From positions 434,001-498,000 of the forward strand of contig CAWHBY010000004.1 of the NCBI GenBank assembly GCA_963827855.1: a stretch of DNA of 64,000 nt. Direction: 5' to 3'. The notes beneath the pieces are model-generated. The model did not search any database. It saw only the letters and a program-made list of their open reading frames with translations, and was not told where the DNA came from. The translations under genes and the position numbers were made by a program. The stretch's first letter is position 1, and each line of letters opens with the position of its first letter. This stretch comes from DTPU01 sp963827855 (lineage in GTDB: Bacteria > Planctomycetota > Phycisphaerae > Sedimentisphaerales > Anaerobacaceae). This document shows, piece after piece, positions 34,501 through 43,028 of this stretch.

Positions 34501-35328
34501 TCAAGGGAGAAGGACTGCAGCAGTGCTTGCGGTGATGTATACCGGCTCTTCGGCCACTGTGATGCGGCTCGCATCAGTGCCGGCCTGGTAGGCGATCCCG
34601 GTCTCGAGACCCACCACGTCGGCCCTTGGGCCGAGGATGGAGCTCGCGTCGATCTCGGTGCCGTCCCTGTCAGACCAGGCGATCACTGCGGGCTTGCCGG
34701 CCCGGGTTAGCTGGTAGGCCTCCACGGCCGGCCCCATGTCCAGGTCCGCCTGCCAGAGGTGGTCCTTGAGATGCTCTGCCACGGGCCGCAGGTATGGATA
34801 CTCGGCCCAGTCCACCTTGAGTGACTCGAAGGAGAAGCTGGACTGGCCTGGGTGGTTGACCTCCCAGATGCGATAGGCGTCTGCCGCGTCTGCCTGTGTG
34901 GCCCAAGCGAAGACGGCCTGGTGCTCGGCCGTGGTCCTCTTGGCAAAGTGCCTGTCCAGCCACTGGATCACGTCGACCATGTCTCTGCGGCTGGCCGAGC
35001 CTGTGCCGAAGTCCTGGGAATGGCTGCCCCAGCCCCAGCACCAGACCCTTTCCGGGCTGCCGTTGCGCCCGCTGTATCGCCAATTGATGAAGAGCTGGAG
35101 GAACTGGCGTTTCACTGCGGGCGCGGACATGTCCTGGAAGACGCCATGGTGGATTCCGGCCTTGCCAATGACCGCACCCTGGGGCGGGACCACGAAGGGT
35201 GTGTTGAGGTCCTCTGCCATGGTGTTGTCGACTGCAGGCCTGAACGGATTCCAGATGTGGTGGCCGTACCACTGGTAGTAATCCTCTTCCGGACCACCCT
35301 GCCGAACCGTGTAGCCGTGCTCTGCCAT
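34501..35328 (-). CDS. Secreted deacetylase-like protein, C-terminal part (3' fragment)
   Basis: This 275-residue frame continues the upstream fragment after a one-base shift near 35325-35340 (MAEHGYTVRQGG...). It contains EEDYYQWYGHHIWNPFRP, FVVPPQGAVIGKAGIHHGVF, FINWRYSGRNGSPERVWCWG, and a HFAKRTTAEHQ helix. The C-terminal beta-rich region (AVEAYQLTRAGKPAVIAWSD...) may be a separate beta-sandwich. The family is not firmly recognised; the N-terminal part suggests a polysaccharide-deacetylase-like TIM barrel. Confidence 0.6.
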   Translation of the reverse strand: MAEHGYTVRQGGPEEDYYQWYGHHIWNPFRPAVDNTMAEDLNTPFVVPPQGAVIGKAGIHHGVFQDMSAPAVKRQFLQLFINWRYSGRNGSPERVWCWGWGSHSQDFGTGSASRRDMVDVIQWLDRHFAKRTTAEHQAVFAWATQADAADAYRIWEVNHPGQSSFSFESLKVDWAEYPYLRPVAEHLKDHLWQADLDMGPAVEAYQLTRAGKPAVIAWSDRDGTEIDASSILGPRADVVGLETGIAYQAGTDASRITVAEEPVYITASTAAVLLP

Positions 35329-35894
35329 GAGCTGATGATAGAGGCTGCGTTCGAAGGCATGTGGCTGCCCCGCACGGCGTTGATGGCTGCCAGACCCTCA
35401 GCGGTCTGGATTCCCAAGGCCGTCCTGATGGCCTGATTGACCGCGCTGATGTTATCCTGCCAGACCCGCCTGGAATGCGACGGATTGGCATCTCCCGTCC
35501 TATACTGGTCCCAGTTGAGGGTGGCGATGCGGTACTCGCTGTGGTTGTGGGTCCCGATCTGCCCGCCGTTGGCAAAGATCCGCTGGAGGCACCGTGCCCC
35601 CTGCCCATCTGGACCCTCCAGGCCGATCATCTCAGCCCACTGGCCGCTGGACAGGAACGAGATCTTCGCCCCCACAGGTTCGGTTTGATCGAGGACCCAG
35701 TTGATATTGGAGACCTGCAGGTTGTAGAAGTCCCACTTGGCCTCTGTCGGCATGCTGTTGCCCACAGGATCCACGTGCATGTCGAAGATGAAGTGGATCG
35801 GTCCCTGCTCTCCCCAACACACCGTGGCCAGCAGGCACGCAACCCAGACAGAGACTGCCCCAGACGCCCTTGTGTGATTCAATCCGTGTGTCAT
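35112..35894 (-). CDS. Secreted polysaccharide-deacetylase-like protein (5' part)
   Basis: ATG 35894 is chosen because GGAGG precedes it and it begins a signal peptide (MTHGLNHTRASG, VSVWVACLLATVCWG). The mature protein reads IHFIFDMHVDPVG, then WVLDQTEPVGAKISFLSSGQW, then IGTHNHSEYRIATLNWDQY. D-x-H near the first strand and T-H-N-H-S-E in the middle recall metal-binding motifs of NodB-fold deacetylases; this is tentative. Meaningful sequence ends near 35330, where the frame shifts into 34501-35328. It is divergent from another secreted protein (36095), perhaps sharing a control region. Confidence 0.6.
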   Translation of the reverse strand: MTHGLNHTRASGAVSVWVACLLATVCWGEQGPIHFIFDMHVDPVGNSMPTEAKWDFYNLQVSNINWVLDQTEPVGAKISFLSSGQWAEMIGLEGPDGQGARCLQRIFANGGQIGTHNHSEYRIATLNWDQYRTGDANPSHSRRVWQDNISAVNQAIRTALGIQTAEGLAAINAVRGSHMPSNAASIISSWQSTATRFGRVVRKRITTSGTATTSGIRSGLQSTTPWQRTSTHPSWSRPRVRSLARPESTMASSRTCPRPQ

Positions 35895-36094
35895 GGTCCA
35901 ACCTCCCTTCTTGGTGTGGGGCCACGTCGGTGGTCCCGTCTCTACCAGGGTTGTGTCTGGAGACTGCGGCGGGGTTACAGGCGAACAGGGTCCAACATTC
36001 AACACAGTCTCCAGTGTAACCCGCCACGATGAATCGACACTGTACTTGTGGACGCCAATCACATGACGGAAGGCTTTTTGAAAGGAGATGGACC

Positions 36095-37096
36095 ATGAGA
36101 ACGCATCGGCAGCACGACACGGTATCGATCGGCCTGGCACTTCTGGTGGTTGCCATCGTGTGGGCTGGCAGGCTCTGCGCAGGGACGGCTGTGCCGCAAG
36201 ACAACCTCTCATTCTCCCTGAATGTCCACGACTTCGGGTATCCAGACCTCAGCGCAGCGACCGTCAATCGGGTGATCGACATCCATGAGTCCCTGGCCGT
36301 GCCCGTGGATATCTTCCTGACCACGACCATGGTCGACCTGTTTGCGGATGACTACCCGACCTTGATGGAACGGCTTCGGACCTCGCCGGAGGTGGCGGTC
36401 AGCTATCACGTGCGTCCGCCCAAGCCGTACTACACAGGCTATGACTGGATGGACCTCAGGTCTCTGGCGGGTGATCAGGTGTACGCGATAGTTATGGACT
36501 ACGAGACCCACGGCCTCGACCTGGCGACAGGCAGACCCACGACCCTGCCCGGAGGTTTCGCCAAGCTGGCCAGCCTCATCGGCCGGCCGCCGTACATTGT
36601 CGGTGCGCTGGCGGATGCGCCCCTGGTCACACCCGTAGACCGGGTCTTTGCAGACCTCGGGGCAACGATGCGGGTCGTGCACAACCGCGTGGTGAACGCC
36701 GGCGAGTCCAGGGACGGCCTGTACAGCAGACCCGAGCACGTGGACCTCAAGCTCTACGAGCACGCGGGCGAGCAGCCCAGCGCGGTGCTGGAAGCGGCCC
36801 TGGCCCAGGCCCACGCCGCGCAAGGTGCGCTGGCCCCCTACTTCGTGGGCGTCAAGATGCACGACAACGACTTCTTCGCCACACGGTGTGCATGGGGCGT
36901 GATCTACATGGGCTCAGACAGGACGCCTCCCTGGGACGTCACCTATCGTGCGTCCCTCAAGTCCAAGGCCACGCAGGCAGCCCTCTGGACCCTATATGAA
37001 GGCACGGTCTCTTACGCCGCCTCGATCCGCAGCCGCGTCAACTGCCTCAACGCCCCCGGCATCCTGGCGACCATCGAGTCCAATCGGGAAAACTGA
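36095..37096 (+). CDS. Secreted deacetylase-like/unknown protein
   Basis: The 333-residue protein starts at ATG 36095, placed by AAAGGAG 9 nt upstream and by the signal peptide (MRTHRQHD, hydrophobic IGLALLVVAIVWAG, cleavage near LCAGTA). The mature domain begins FSLNVHDFGYPDLSAATV, with VPVDIFLTTTMVDLFADD and VAVSYHVRPPKP, a strand-helix pattern like a degenerate NodB/TIM barrel. FVGVKMHDNDFFATRCAW and a YEGTVSYAASIRSRVNC segment follow. Divergence from the deacetylase-like gene and the following adhesin-like genes suggest an envelope or polysaccharide role. Function not established. Confidence 0.55.
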   Translation: MRTHRQHDTVSIGLALLVVAIVWAGRLCAGTAVPQDNLSFSLNVHDFGYPDLSAATVNRVIDIHESLAVPVDIFLTTTMVDLFADDYPTLMERLRTSPEVAVSYHVRPPKPYYTGYDWMDLRSLAGDQVYAIVMDYETHGLDLATGRPTTLPGGFAKLASLIGRPPYIVGALADAPLVTPVDRVFADLGATMRVVHNRVVNAGESRDGLYSRPEHVDLKLYEHAGEQPSAVLEAALAQAHAAQGALAPYFVGVKMHDNDFFATRCAWGVIYMGSDRTPPWDVTYRASLKSKATQAALWTLYEGTVSYAASIRSRVNCLNAPGILATIESNREN

Positions 37097-37607
37097 CGTT
37101 GACACTCTGACGGACGGCGGACGGGGTTCAACCCCTGCCATGGGTGAAGGCGCCTTTGCATCAGGGGGGCACCCTCTGGGTCTTGCTCCATGGGCTGGGC
37201 GTCATGTCGCGATAGCGGCGACAACAGGCTTGACCCCGTGGATGCCGCTGCGTAGAATGATTTTGTCTGGCCACGCGGCGGGGTCATTGTGAGGGCAAGC
37301 CATGCCGCAGGCCGGAGGGACTTCGGTGAAGAGCTGTGAGGACTGCCGGGGTGCACACACAGGCCCGGGCAGGCTGTTAGGCGGAGTACAGGCGTGGCGA
37401 TGGTGCGGCGAGTGATCGGGGGATTCCCAAGGGGCTCGCTGTCTGCGCAGACGCATGGCGACGCCAGGCACATCCAGATCCACCTTCTTTGTTGCACTGG
37501 GTGTTACACGAGTTTTTCCGCAAATGCCCGGAAAGACCGTAACGCGGATCGCCTGAGCGGGACTTGACAGAAGGAGTAGGTTCAACACTGAAAAAGGAGA
37601 AACGACC
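37097..37607. other. Long leader/intergenic region before the repeat-protein genes
   Basis: A 511-nt gap with a strong promoter at 37230-37258 and therefore a possible 5' leader of about 340 nt. The leader has several GC hairpins (for example around 37290-37400) but no riboswitch class was recognised. A second TTGACA occurs at about 37564 without a good -10. A GGAG precedes ATG 37608. Confidence 0.45.
37230..37258 (+). promoter_or_regulatory. Candidate promoter of the InlB-repeat protein operon
   Basis: TTGACC (37230-37235), exactly 17 nt, then TAGAAT (37253-37258), each 5 of 6 to consensus. Confidence 0.55.
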
Positions 37608-38381
37608 ATGGCGCCAGTGACACCCCACCGATTCATCAGTTGTCTGCTGCTCTCCCTCGTTGCCGTGTTGGGCAGTTCTGCGGCCTTGGCCCAGACCCAC
37701 AGCCTCACGACGTCCTCCAGCGGCGGTGGTACGGTCACTTCGCCGGGTGACGGCGTTTTCACCTATGAGCATGGGACCTCGGTGCCGATCGTGGCCACTG
37801 CCGATCTCCACTACCATTTTATGAGCTGGAGCGGTACTGCGGTCACTGCCGGTGACGTGGCCGACCCGACGTCCGCCAGCACGACCGTGATGATGCACAG
37901 TGACTTCACTCTCGTGGCGAACTTCCAGCCGGACACTCCTGTCAACCCCCAGACCCTCACCACCTCCTCAGGGGGTGGCGGAACGGTCAGCTCGCCCGGG
38001 ATTGGCACGTTCACGTACGAACATGGGACAGTGGTTCCCGTCATAGCGGCGCACGACCCGCACTATCATTTCGTGAGCTGGAGCGGTACTGCGGTCACCG
38101 CCGGTGACGTGGCTGACCCGACCGCCGCCAGCACCACGGTGAGGATGCACGCCGACTTCACCCTGGTGGCAAACTTCTCCACGTACCAGGTGACGCTGGA
38201 CACCGCATCGGGCGACGGCGGGTCTGTGACTGCGCCGGGGAAGGCAGTTTCACCTACAGCTACGGTGACGTGGCGCCCGTCACGGCGGCGGCGGACAGCG
38301 GGTACCACTTCACGGGTTGGGTGGGCACTGCGGTCACAGCGGGCAAGGTGGCTGACCCCGCTGCAGAGAGCACCCAGGTGA
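37608..38381 (+). CDS. Giant InlB-B-repeat surface protein, N-terminal part (frameshifted gene 37608-42984)
   Basis: The intact gene would span 37608-42984 (about 1790 residues). It starts with a signal peptide (MAPVTPHRFISCLLLSLVAV, cleavage after ALAQ). Repeats of about 77 residues of the divergent InlB B-repeat / Listeria-Bacteroides repeat type follow at once. A typical unit runs TLTTSSGDGGAVTSPGEG, FTYNYGTVVPVTA, HYHFVSWTGTAVTAGKVADP, TTVTMDASYTLVANF. This first frame holds repeats 1, 2 and part of 3 and goes wrong at about 38238, where one G seems missing from a G-run (GCGCCGGGGAAGG). It is probably an extracellular beta-rich adhesin or matrix protein. Confidence 0.78.
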   Translation: MAPVTPHRFISCLLLSLVAVLGSSAALAQTHSLTTSSSGGGTVTSPGDGVFTYEHGTSVPIVATADLHYHFMSWSGTAVTAGDVADPTSASTTVMMHSDFTLVANFQPDTPVNPQTLTTSSGGGGTVSSPGIGTFTYEHGTVVPVIAAHDPHYHFVSWSGTAVTAGDVADPTAASTTVRMHADFTLVANFSTYQVTLDTASGDGGSVTAPGKAVSPTATVTWRPSRRRRTAGTTSRVGWALRSQRARWLTPLQRAPR

Positions 38382-38429
38382 CCATGGAGGGCAACTATAC
38401 CCTGATCGCCAACTTCACCGCGCCCCGGG

Positions 38430-40970
38430 TTGGAGTCGCACACCCTCACGGCGTCTTCAAGCGCCGGTGGCGATGTGACTGCACCCGGCGAAGGGGCCTT
38501 TGCCTACGACCATGGAACGCTGGTGCCGATCATCGCGGCTCCAGATGCCCATTATTACTTCGTGAGCTGGACGGGGACTGCTGTGGCGGCAGGCGACGTG
38601 GCAGATCCCACCTCCAGCATGACCACGGTCCGGATGCACAACAACTTCACGCTCGTGGCCAATTTCAGCCAGGACCAACAAGGCTTGGCCCTTACCTTGT
38701 CCTCGGGCGCGGGAGGGACGGTCAGCACGCCGGGCGAGGGGGTGTTCACCTATGCGCCGGGAACCGTGGTGTCCGTGGCAGCGACGGCGGCTCCCCACTA
38801 CCATTTCGTGAGTTGGTCGGGCACTGCCGTAACCGCAGGCGAAGTGGCCAATCCGGCGTCTGCCGGCACGACGGTCACGATGCACGATGACTACACGCTC
38901 GTGGCAAACTTCGCCATCGATCAACAGACCCTGACGACCTCCTCGGGCGACAACGGATCTGTGACTACACCCGGCGAGGGTACCTTCACCTATGGCTACG
39001 GCGAGTCAGCATCGGTGGTAGCCACGCCGGATGCCGGCTACACCTTCGCGGGCTGGCTGGGCACTGCGGTGACCGCAGGCAAGATAGCCGATCCAACGGC
39101 CGCCAGCACCACGGTCGCCATGGAAGGCAACTACACCCTTGTGGCGAACTTCGAATCGGCCGAGTCGGAGCCGCGGACCCTCACCGTATCGTCGGGCGAC
39201 GGCGGCACGGTCACTACGCCCGGCGAGGGCACCTTCACCTACAACCTCGGCACGTGGGTGCCGGTGGTGGCCACGCCGGATGCCACGTACCACTTTGTGA
39301 ACTGGACGGGCACCGCGGTGGATGCGGGGGATGTCATAGATCCCACATCCGCGACCACCACGGTCAGAATACACAGCAACTTCACACTGGTGGCGAATTT
39401 CGCCGTAGACCAGTCGCTCCTCACCCTCACTACGTCTGCAGGGGCCGGCGGCGCGGTCACCCTGCCAGGCGAAGGCGATTTCAGCTATGCCCAGGGAACC
39501 CTCGTGTCGGTAGTGGCCTCGGCCGGGGCGGGTTACCATTTCGTGAGCTGGACAGGCACGGCCGTGACCACCGGCCACGTGGCGGATCCTGCTGCGGCCA
39601 GTACAACGGTGTTCATGCATGGTGACTTCACCCTCGCGGCCAACTTCGCCCTGAATCCGCAGGTGACCCTGACCAGTTCCGCGGGCGACGGCGGCGCAGT
39701 GACATCGCCCGGAGAGGGAAGCTTCGCCTACGACCAGGGCACGGTGGTGCCCGTGTCAGCAACTCCAGATCTTCACCACCATTTCGTGGGTTGGACGGGC
39801 ACTGCGGTCGACGCGGGCAAGGTGCTGGACCCCTCCGCGGCCAGTACCATGGTCGCCATGGACGCCTCGTATACGCTGGTGGCCAGCTTCGCCCTGGACC
39901 AGCAGATGCTGACCGCCTCATCCGGTGACGGCGGCTCGGTGACCACGCCCGGAGAGGGCGCGTTCCTCTACACCTACGGCCAGTTGGCGCCCGTGGCAGC
40001 GACTGCAGATGCCCACTATCACTTTGTGAGCTGGACCGGTACTGCGGTCACTGCGGGCAAGGTCGCGGCCCCGGCCTCTGCGAGCACCACGGTGACCATG
40101 GACGCCTCCTACACGCTGATTGCGAACTTCGCCGTTGACCAGCAGACGCTCACCACGTCCTCCGGCGACGGCGGCGCAGTGGCCTCCCCGGGCGAAGGCT
40201 CCTTCACGTACATCTACGGCACGGTGGTTCCTGTGATTGCCGCTCCGATGTCACATTGCCATTTCGTGAACTGGACCGGCACTGCCGTCACTGCCGGCAA
40301 GGTGGCAGATCCCCTGTCGCCAAGCTCCACGGTCACGGTGGACGGCTCCTACACGCTGATTGCGAACTTCGCCGTTGACCAGGTAGTCCTTGCCGCATCC
40401 TCAGGCGATGGCGGCGCAGTGACTCTTCCTGGCGAGGGTAGCTTCATGTACGGTTACGGTGCCGCGGTATCCGTGACGGCTACGGCAGATCCCCACTACC
40501 ACTTCGTGAGCTGGACGGGCACTGCGGTCACAGCGGGCAAGGTGGCGGCCCCGGCCTCTGCGAGCACCACGGTGACCATGGACGCCTCTTACACGCTGAT
40601 TGCGAACTTCGCGGCCGATCAGGTGACGCTGACTACGTCTTCAGGCGACGGCGGCGCAGTATCGAGCCCCGGCGAGGGCAGCTTTACGTACAACTATGGT
40701 ACCGTAGTGCCGGTCACAGCGACTGCAGAGGCCCACTACCACTTCGTGAGCTGGACGGGCACTGCGGTCACAGCCGGCAAGGTGGCGGCCCCGGCCTCTG
40801 CGAGCACCACGGTGACCGTGGATGCCTCCTACACGCTGATTGCGAACTTCGCGGCCGATCAGGTGACGCTGACGACGTCGTCAGGCGACGGCGGCGCCGG
40901 TATCGAGCCCCGGCGAGGGCAGCTCTACGTACAACTATGGTACCGTAGTGCCGGTCACAGCCACTGCTGA
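38430..40970 (+). CDS. Giant InlB-B-repeat surface protein, middle part
   Basis: Continuation of the 37608 gene in the same frame. Between about 38238 and 38429 the protein reads in another frame (GYHFTGWVGTAVTAGKVADP), so one lost and one gained base cancel out within 200 nt. This part encodes repeats 4 to 13 and the start of 14, each ending in a (T/L)VANF or LIANF box. Repeats 10-15 are nearly identical in DNA, for example GTGAGCTGGACNGGNACTGC recurs. The frame ends when an extra G near 40898 displaces it. Confidence 0.75.
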   Translation: MESHTLTASSSAGGDVTAPGEGAFAYDHGTLVPIIAAPDAHYYFVSWTGTAVAAGDVADPTSSMTTVRMHNNFTLVANFSQDQQGLALTLSSGAGGTVSTPGEGVFTYAPGTVVSVAATAAPHYHFVSWSGTAVTAGEVANPASAGTTVTMHDDYTLVANFAIDQQTLTTSSGDNGSVTTPGEGTFTYGYGESASVVATPDAGYTFAGWLGTAVTAGKIADPTAASTTVAMEGNYTLVANFESAESEPRTLTVSSGDGGTVTTPGEGTFTYNLGTWVPVVATPDATYHFVNWTGTAVDAGDVIDPTSATTTVRIHSNFTLVANFAVDQSLLTLTTSAGAGGAVTLPGEGDFSYAQGTLVSVVASAGAGYHFVSWTGTAVTTGHVADPAAASTTVFMHGDFTLAANFALNPQVTLTSSAGDGGAVTSPGEGSFAYDQGTVVPVSATPDLHHHFVGWTGTAVDAGKVLDPSAASTMVAMDASYTLVASFALDQQMLTASSGDGGSVTTPGEGAFLYTYGQLAPVAATADAHYHFVSWTGTAVTAGKVAAPASASTTVTMDASYTLIANFAVDQQTLTTSSGDGGAVASPGEGSFTYIYGTVVPVIAAPMSHCHFVNWTGTAVTAGKVADPLSPSSTVTVDGSYTLIANFAVDQVVLAASSGDGGAVTLPGEGSFMYGYGAAVSVTATADPHYHFVSWTGTAVTAGKVAAPASASTTVTMDASYTLIANFAADQVTLTTSSGDGGAVSSPGEGSFTYNYGTVVPVTATAEAHYHFVSWTGTAVTAGKVAAPASASTTVTVDASYTLIANFAADQVTLTTSSGDGGAGIEPRRGQLYVQLWYRSAGHSHC

Positions 40971-42984
40971 GGCCCACTACCACTTCGTGAGCTGGACAGG
41001 TACTGCGGTCACTGCGGGCAAGGTGGCAGATCCAGCCTCCGCGAGCACCACAGTGACCGTGGACGCCTCCTACACGCTTGTGGCGAACTTCGCATCGGAT
41101 CAGTTGACGCTGACCACGTCTTCAGGTGACGGCGGTGCCGTATCGAACCCCGGCGAGGGCAGCTTCACGTACAACTATGGTACCGTAGTGCCGGTCACAG
41201 CCACTGCTGAGGGCCACTACCACTTCGTGAGCTGGACAGGTACTGCGGTCACAGCCGGCAAGGTGGCGGCCCCTGCCTCTGCGAGCACCACAGTGACCGT
41301 GGACGCCTCGTACACCCTTGTGGCGAACTTTGCCATGGACCAACTGATGCTCACCACGTCTTCAGATGACGGTGGTGCAGTGACCAGCCCGGGTGAGGGC
41401 GCCTTCACGTACAGCTCCGGCACGGTAGTGCCTGTGACAGCCACTGCTGAGTCGCACTACCACTTTGTGAACTGGACAGGCACTGCAGTGACTGCGGGCA
41501 AGGTGGCGGATTCTGCCTCTGCGAGCACCACGGTTCTCATGGACGCGGACTACACCCTGCAGGCCAACTTCGCGGCAGACACCTACACACTGACGATCAA
41601 CGCGGCCCATGGCTCAGTGACCCGTACACCCAACAAGGTTTCCTATGCCTATGGCCAGATCGTCATCCTGCAGCCGACGCCGGATGACGGGTACTTCTTT
41701 GCCGGATGGTCAGGCGACCTCACGGGGACAGGCAATCCTGCCACGATCACGATGGACGGCAACAAGACCGTGACCGCGAGCTTCTCACCCAATCCATGGA
41801 CGCTGATCACGTCCTCGACCGCCGGCGGCAGGGTAATCTCTCCTGGCGAGGGGACATTCCAGTACAGTCCGGGCGACAACGTCATGCTGGAGGCTGAGGC
41901 AGATCCCCTGTTCGTCTTCGTCGGCTGGCGTGGCGGCCTCTCTGCCAACAGCAATCCGTACTCGCTGACGATGGATGCGGGCTACACGGTCAAGGCATGG
42001 TTCGAGAGCGTGCTGGACGTGCTGTACGTGGATGACAACGCACCAAGCGACCCAGGCGCGGGTGATCCGAACCTCAGCGATCCGGCCGAAGACGGCACAT
42101 TGGGCCATCCGTTTGACACCATCCAGGAGGCCATCGACGTGGCCAAGCCCGGCGCGAAGGTGATCGTGCGGTCCGGCACGTACGCGGAGAGGATCGACCT
42201 CTTGGGCAAGCATATCGAGGTCAATGGCCTCAACAGCGATCTGCCTGGTGTGGCCAGCCTTCCGGTCATCGACGGCCAAGGCAAGGGCACGGTCGTCCTG
42301 GCCGGCCAGCACGAAGACGCCGACTCCATGCTGATAGGCTTTGTGATTACAGGAGGCCGGGGCCATCTGGCAGGAGGCATCCTGTGCGTAAACAGCAGCC
42401 CTACGCTGTCGAACTGCCTGATCGTTGGCAACCGAGCGACGGGTCCTGATGGGGTCGGCGGTGGCATCTACTGCCAGGACAGCAAGGCGACGATCATCAA
42501 CTGCACGATCTCGGGTAACTACGGCAGTGGCAAGGGTGCTGGGCTGTCATTCAAGGATAGCCAGGCGGTCGTGGTCAACTCGATCATCTGGGCCAACAGC
42601 CCGTCAGAGATCCAGGCGGCAGGTACAGTGCTTCCGGCCATCGGCTATACGGATGTGGCAGGCGGCTGGTCAGGGACAGGGAACCTGAACGCAGATCCGC
42701 TCTTTGCTGCAGCAGGCTACTGGGCGAATCCTTCAGACCTGACCAGTCCGGTCTCGCCGTCCGTGGCGGCCGCGGTTTGGGTGGCAGGCGACTACCACGT
42801 CAAGAGTCAGGCAGGCAGATGGAATCCTGTGACAGGCCTGTGGGTCAAGGATGCGGTGACGAGCCCATGCATTGATGGCGGGAGCCCTGCCTCGGTAGTA
42901 GGCCCCGAGCCCAGCCCGAACGGCAGTAGAATCAACCTGGGAGCCTACGGTGGCACCGATCAGGCGAGTCAGACAAGGCCATAG
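40948..42984 (+). CDS. Giant InlB-B-repeat surface protein, C-terminal part with beta-helix
   Basis: This frame contains the rest of repeat 14, repeats 15-16, then two shorter canonical repeats (DDGYFFAGWSGDLTG and FVFVGWRGGLSANSNP), ending near residue 350. The remaining 330 residues form a right-handed parallel beta-helix-like domain: HPFDTIQEAIDVAKPGAKVI, SGTYAERIDLLGK, LSNCLIVGNRATG, IINCTISGNYG, VVNSIIWANSPSEIQ, then DVAGGWSGTGN and a conserved tail ending in YGGTDQAS. DUF1565/pectate-lyase-like folds of this kind often bind or cleave polysaccharide. The next gene carries a near copy of the same C-terminus. Confidence 0.78.
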   Translation: MPVTATAEAHYHFVSWTGTAVTAGKVADPASASTTVTVDASYTLVANFASDQLTLTTSSGDGGAVSNPGEGSFTYNYGTVVPVTATAEGHYHFVSWTGTAVTAGKVAAPASASTTVTVDASYTLVANFAMDQLMLTTSSDDGGAVTSPGEGAFTYSSGTVVPVTATAESHYHFVNWTGTAVTAGKVADSASASTTVLMDADYTLQANFAADTYTLTINAAHGSVTRTPNKVSYAYGQIVILQPTPDDGYFFAGWSGDLTGTGNPATITMDGNKTVTASFSPNPWTLITSSTAGGRVISPGEGTFQYSPGDNVMLEAEADPLFVFVGWRGGLSANSNPYSLTMDAGYTVKAWFESVLDVLYVDDNAPSDPGAGDPNLSDPAEDGTLGHPFDTIQEAIDVAKPGAKVIVRSGTYAERIDLLGKHIEVNGLNSDLPGVASLPVIDGQGKGTVVLAGQHEDADSMLIGFVITGGRGHLAGGILCVNSSPTLSNCLIVGNRATGPDGVGGGIYCQDSKATIINCTISGNYGSGKGAGLSFKDSQAVVVNSIIWANSPSEIQAAGTVLPAIGYTDVAGGWSGTGNLNADPLFAAAGYWANPSDLTSPVSPSVAAAVWVAGDYHVKSQAGRWNPVTGLWVKDAVTSPCIDGGSPASVVGPEPSPNGSRINLGAYGGTDQASQTRP

Positions 42985-43028
42985 GATCAGGAAGGTGAGG
43001 CAAAAGTTTCTTGTCAAGGGAGGGACCG

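Noticed and set aside
37290..37420. Cyclic-di-GMP (GEMM) riboswitch in the adhesin leader
   Set aside because: A GGGCAAGCC stretch is similar to part of the motif but the conserved receptor and loop sequences are absent.
38430..42000. CRISPR-like regular repeats
   Set aside because: The period of about 230 nt is the InlB-type protein repeat; there are no short direct repeats with unique spacers.
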